A stretch of 15,120 nt of DNA from an uncultured Bacteroidales bacterium (GTDB taxonomy: Bacteria; Bacteroidota; Bacteroidia; Bacteroidales; Bacteroidaceae): assembly GCA_902803195.1 (NCBI GenBank), contig CADCOX010000346.1, forward strand, positions 1-15,120. Direction: 5' to 3'. Positions 15,018-15,120 of the stretch are shown piece by piece. Below the pieces are notes generated by a model. It had not been told where the DNA came from. It ran no database searches and saw only the letters and a program-made list of their open reading frames with translations. The translations under genes and the position numbers were made by a program. How positions within the stretch are numbered: position 1 is the first letter of the stretch; each line of letters starts with the position of its first letter.

Positions 15018-15052
15018 CGCTCGGCGCGAAGCGACGCTTGACCCTTCAAGAA
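15018..15052. repeat. Second copy of a dispersed GC-rich repeat core
   Basis: The 22 bases from 15018 match 4707-4728 with a single difference (CGCTCGGCGCG, then A instead of C, then AGCGACGCTT). Both copies continue to a nearby CTTSAAGA. Both lie between or beside short-period ACGA-containing repeats in non-coding DNA, so this looks like one family of intergenic element rather than chance. Confidence 0.75.
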
Positions 15053-15055
15053 ATA

Positions 15056-15120
15056 CGGAGTAAATTTTATCCAGAAAATTAATATATAATACATGCTATT
15101 TACTGAGTTAATTTACTCCG
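15056..15120. repeat. 11-bp inverted repeat around a 43-base AT-rich segment at the window edge
   Basis: CGGAGTAAATT at 15056-15066 is exactly complementary to AATTTACTCCG at 15110-15120. The segment between is strongly AT-rich and contains TTAATATATAATACATGC but no TAnnTTTG box. The right arm touches the end of the window, so its full length is unknown. It could be an invertible segment, an operator, an element end or a terminator; the sequence shown does not decide. Confidence 0.6.

Larger units (their letters stand above)
14848..15120. other. Non-coding region with three inverted-repeat structures
   Basis: I see no gene in the 273 bases after the GH2 stop. The stretch holds a GATTGACG hairpin (14917-15009), a second copy of the CGCTCGGCGCG core (15018-15052), and an 11-bp inverted repeat around an AT-rich segment at the very edge (15056-15120). 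A short GGGATGCGCTTCGCTACCC at 14889-14907 is partly palindromic. A gene to the right might use part of this as its promoter. Confidence 0.7.

Overview
This window looks like chromosome from a member of the Bacteroidota, most likely the Bacteroidales and Prevotella-like, with fairly GC-rich coding sequence. The reasons are Bacteroidota-type promoter boxes (TAnnTTTG, here TATCTTTG) upstream of three genes, no convincing Shine-Dalgarno sequences, a secreted GH2 beta-galactosidase-like enzyme with an extended C-terminus, and the gene content. I cannot name the species.

Layout. Bases 1-942 (+) hold the 3' end of a large protein that begins outside the window. It converges on a long minus-strand block. 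Read in the direction of transcription, from right to left, that block is: LptF/LptG-family permease, ribBA, aspartate aminotransferase, IMP cyclohydrolase (a purH N-terminal domain only), mreB, mreC, mreD, mrdA (PBP2) and rodA. A divergent promoter region at 12180-12285 separates the permease from a plus-strand GH2 glycosidase (12286-14847). The rest, to 15120, is non-coding and rich in inverted repeats.

How the genes work together. mreB-mreC-mreD-mrdA-rodA is a complete elongasome (rod-shape) module: actin-like filament, periplasmic scaffold, membrane partner, transpeptidase and SEDS glycosyltransferase. The genes are tightly packed or overlapping, except for a 180-base repeat-filled gap before mrdA. 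Upstream lie metabolic genes for purines (IMP cyclohydrolase), amino acids (AspAT) and riboflavin (RibBA). The ribBA start codon overlaps the stop of the Lpt permease gene, so those two are probably translationally coupled. The GH2 enzyme is a separate polysaccharide-utilisation function under its own promoter.

The most striking non-genic signal is that every intergenic gap longer than about 100 bases carries its own family of short direct or inverted repeats: a 22-bp minisatellite, AACGAN hexamers, an ATGACGA heptamer hairpin, a GATTGACG hairpin, a CCTCCC/GGGAGG element, and a perfect 21-bp palindrome with a promoter box in each arm. The coding content is mostly ordinary core genome. I did not find a new defence or mobile system. 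The stand-alone IMP cyclohydrolase and the repeat-filled gaps deserve the closest second look.
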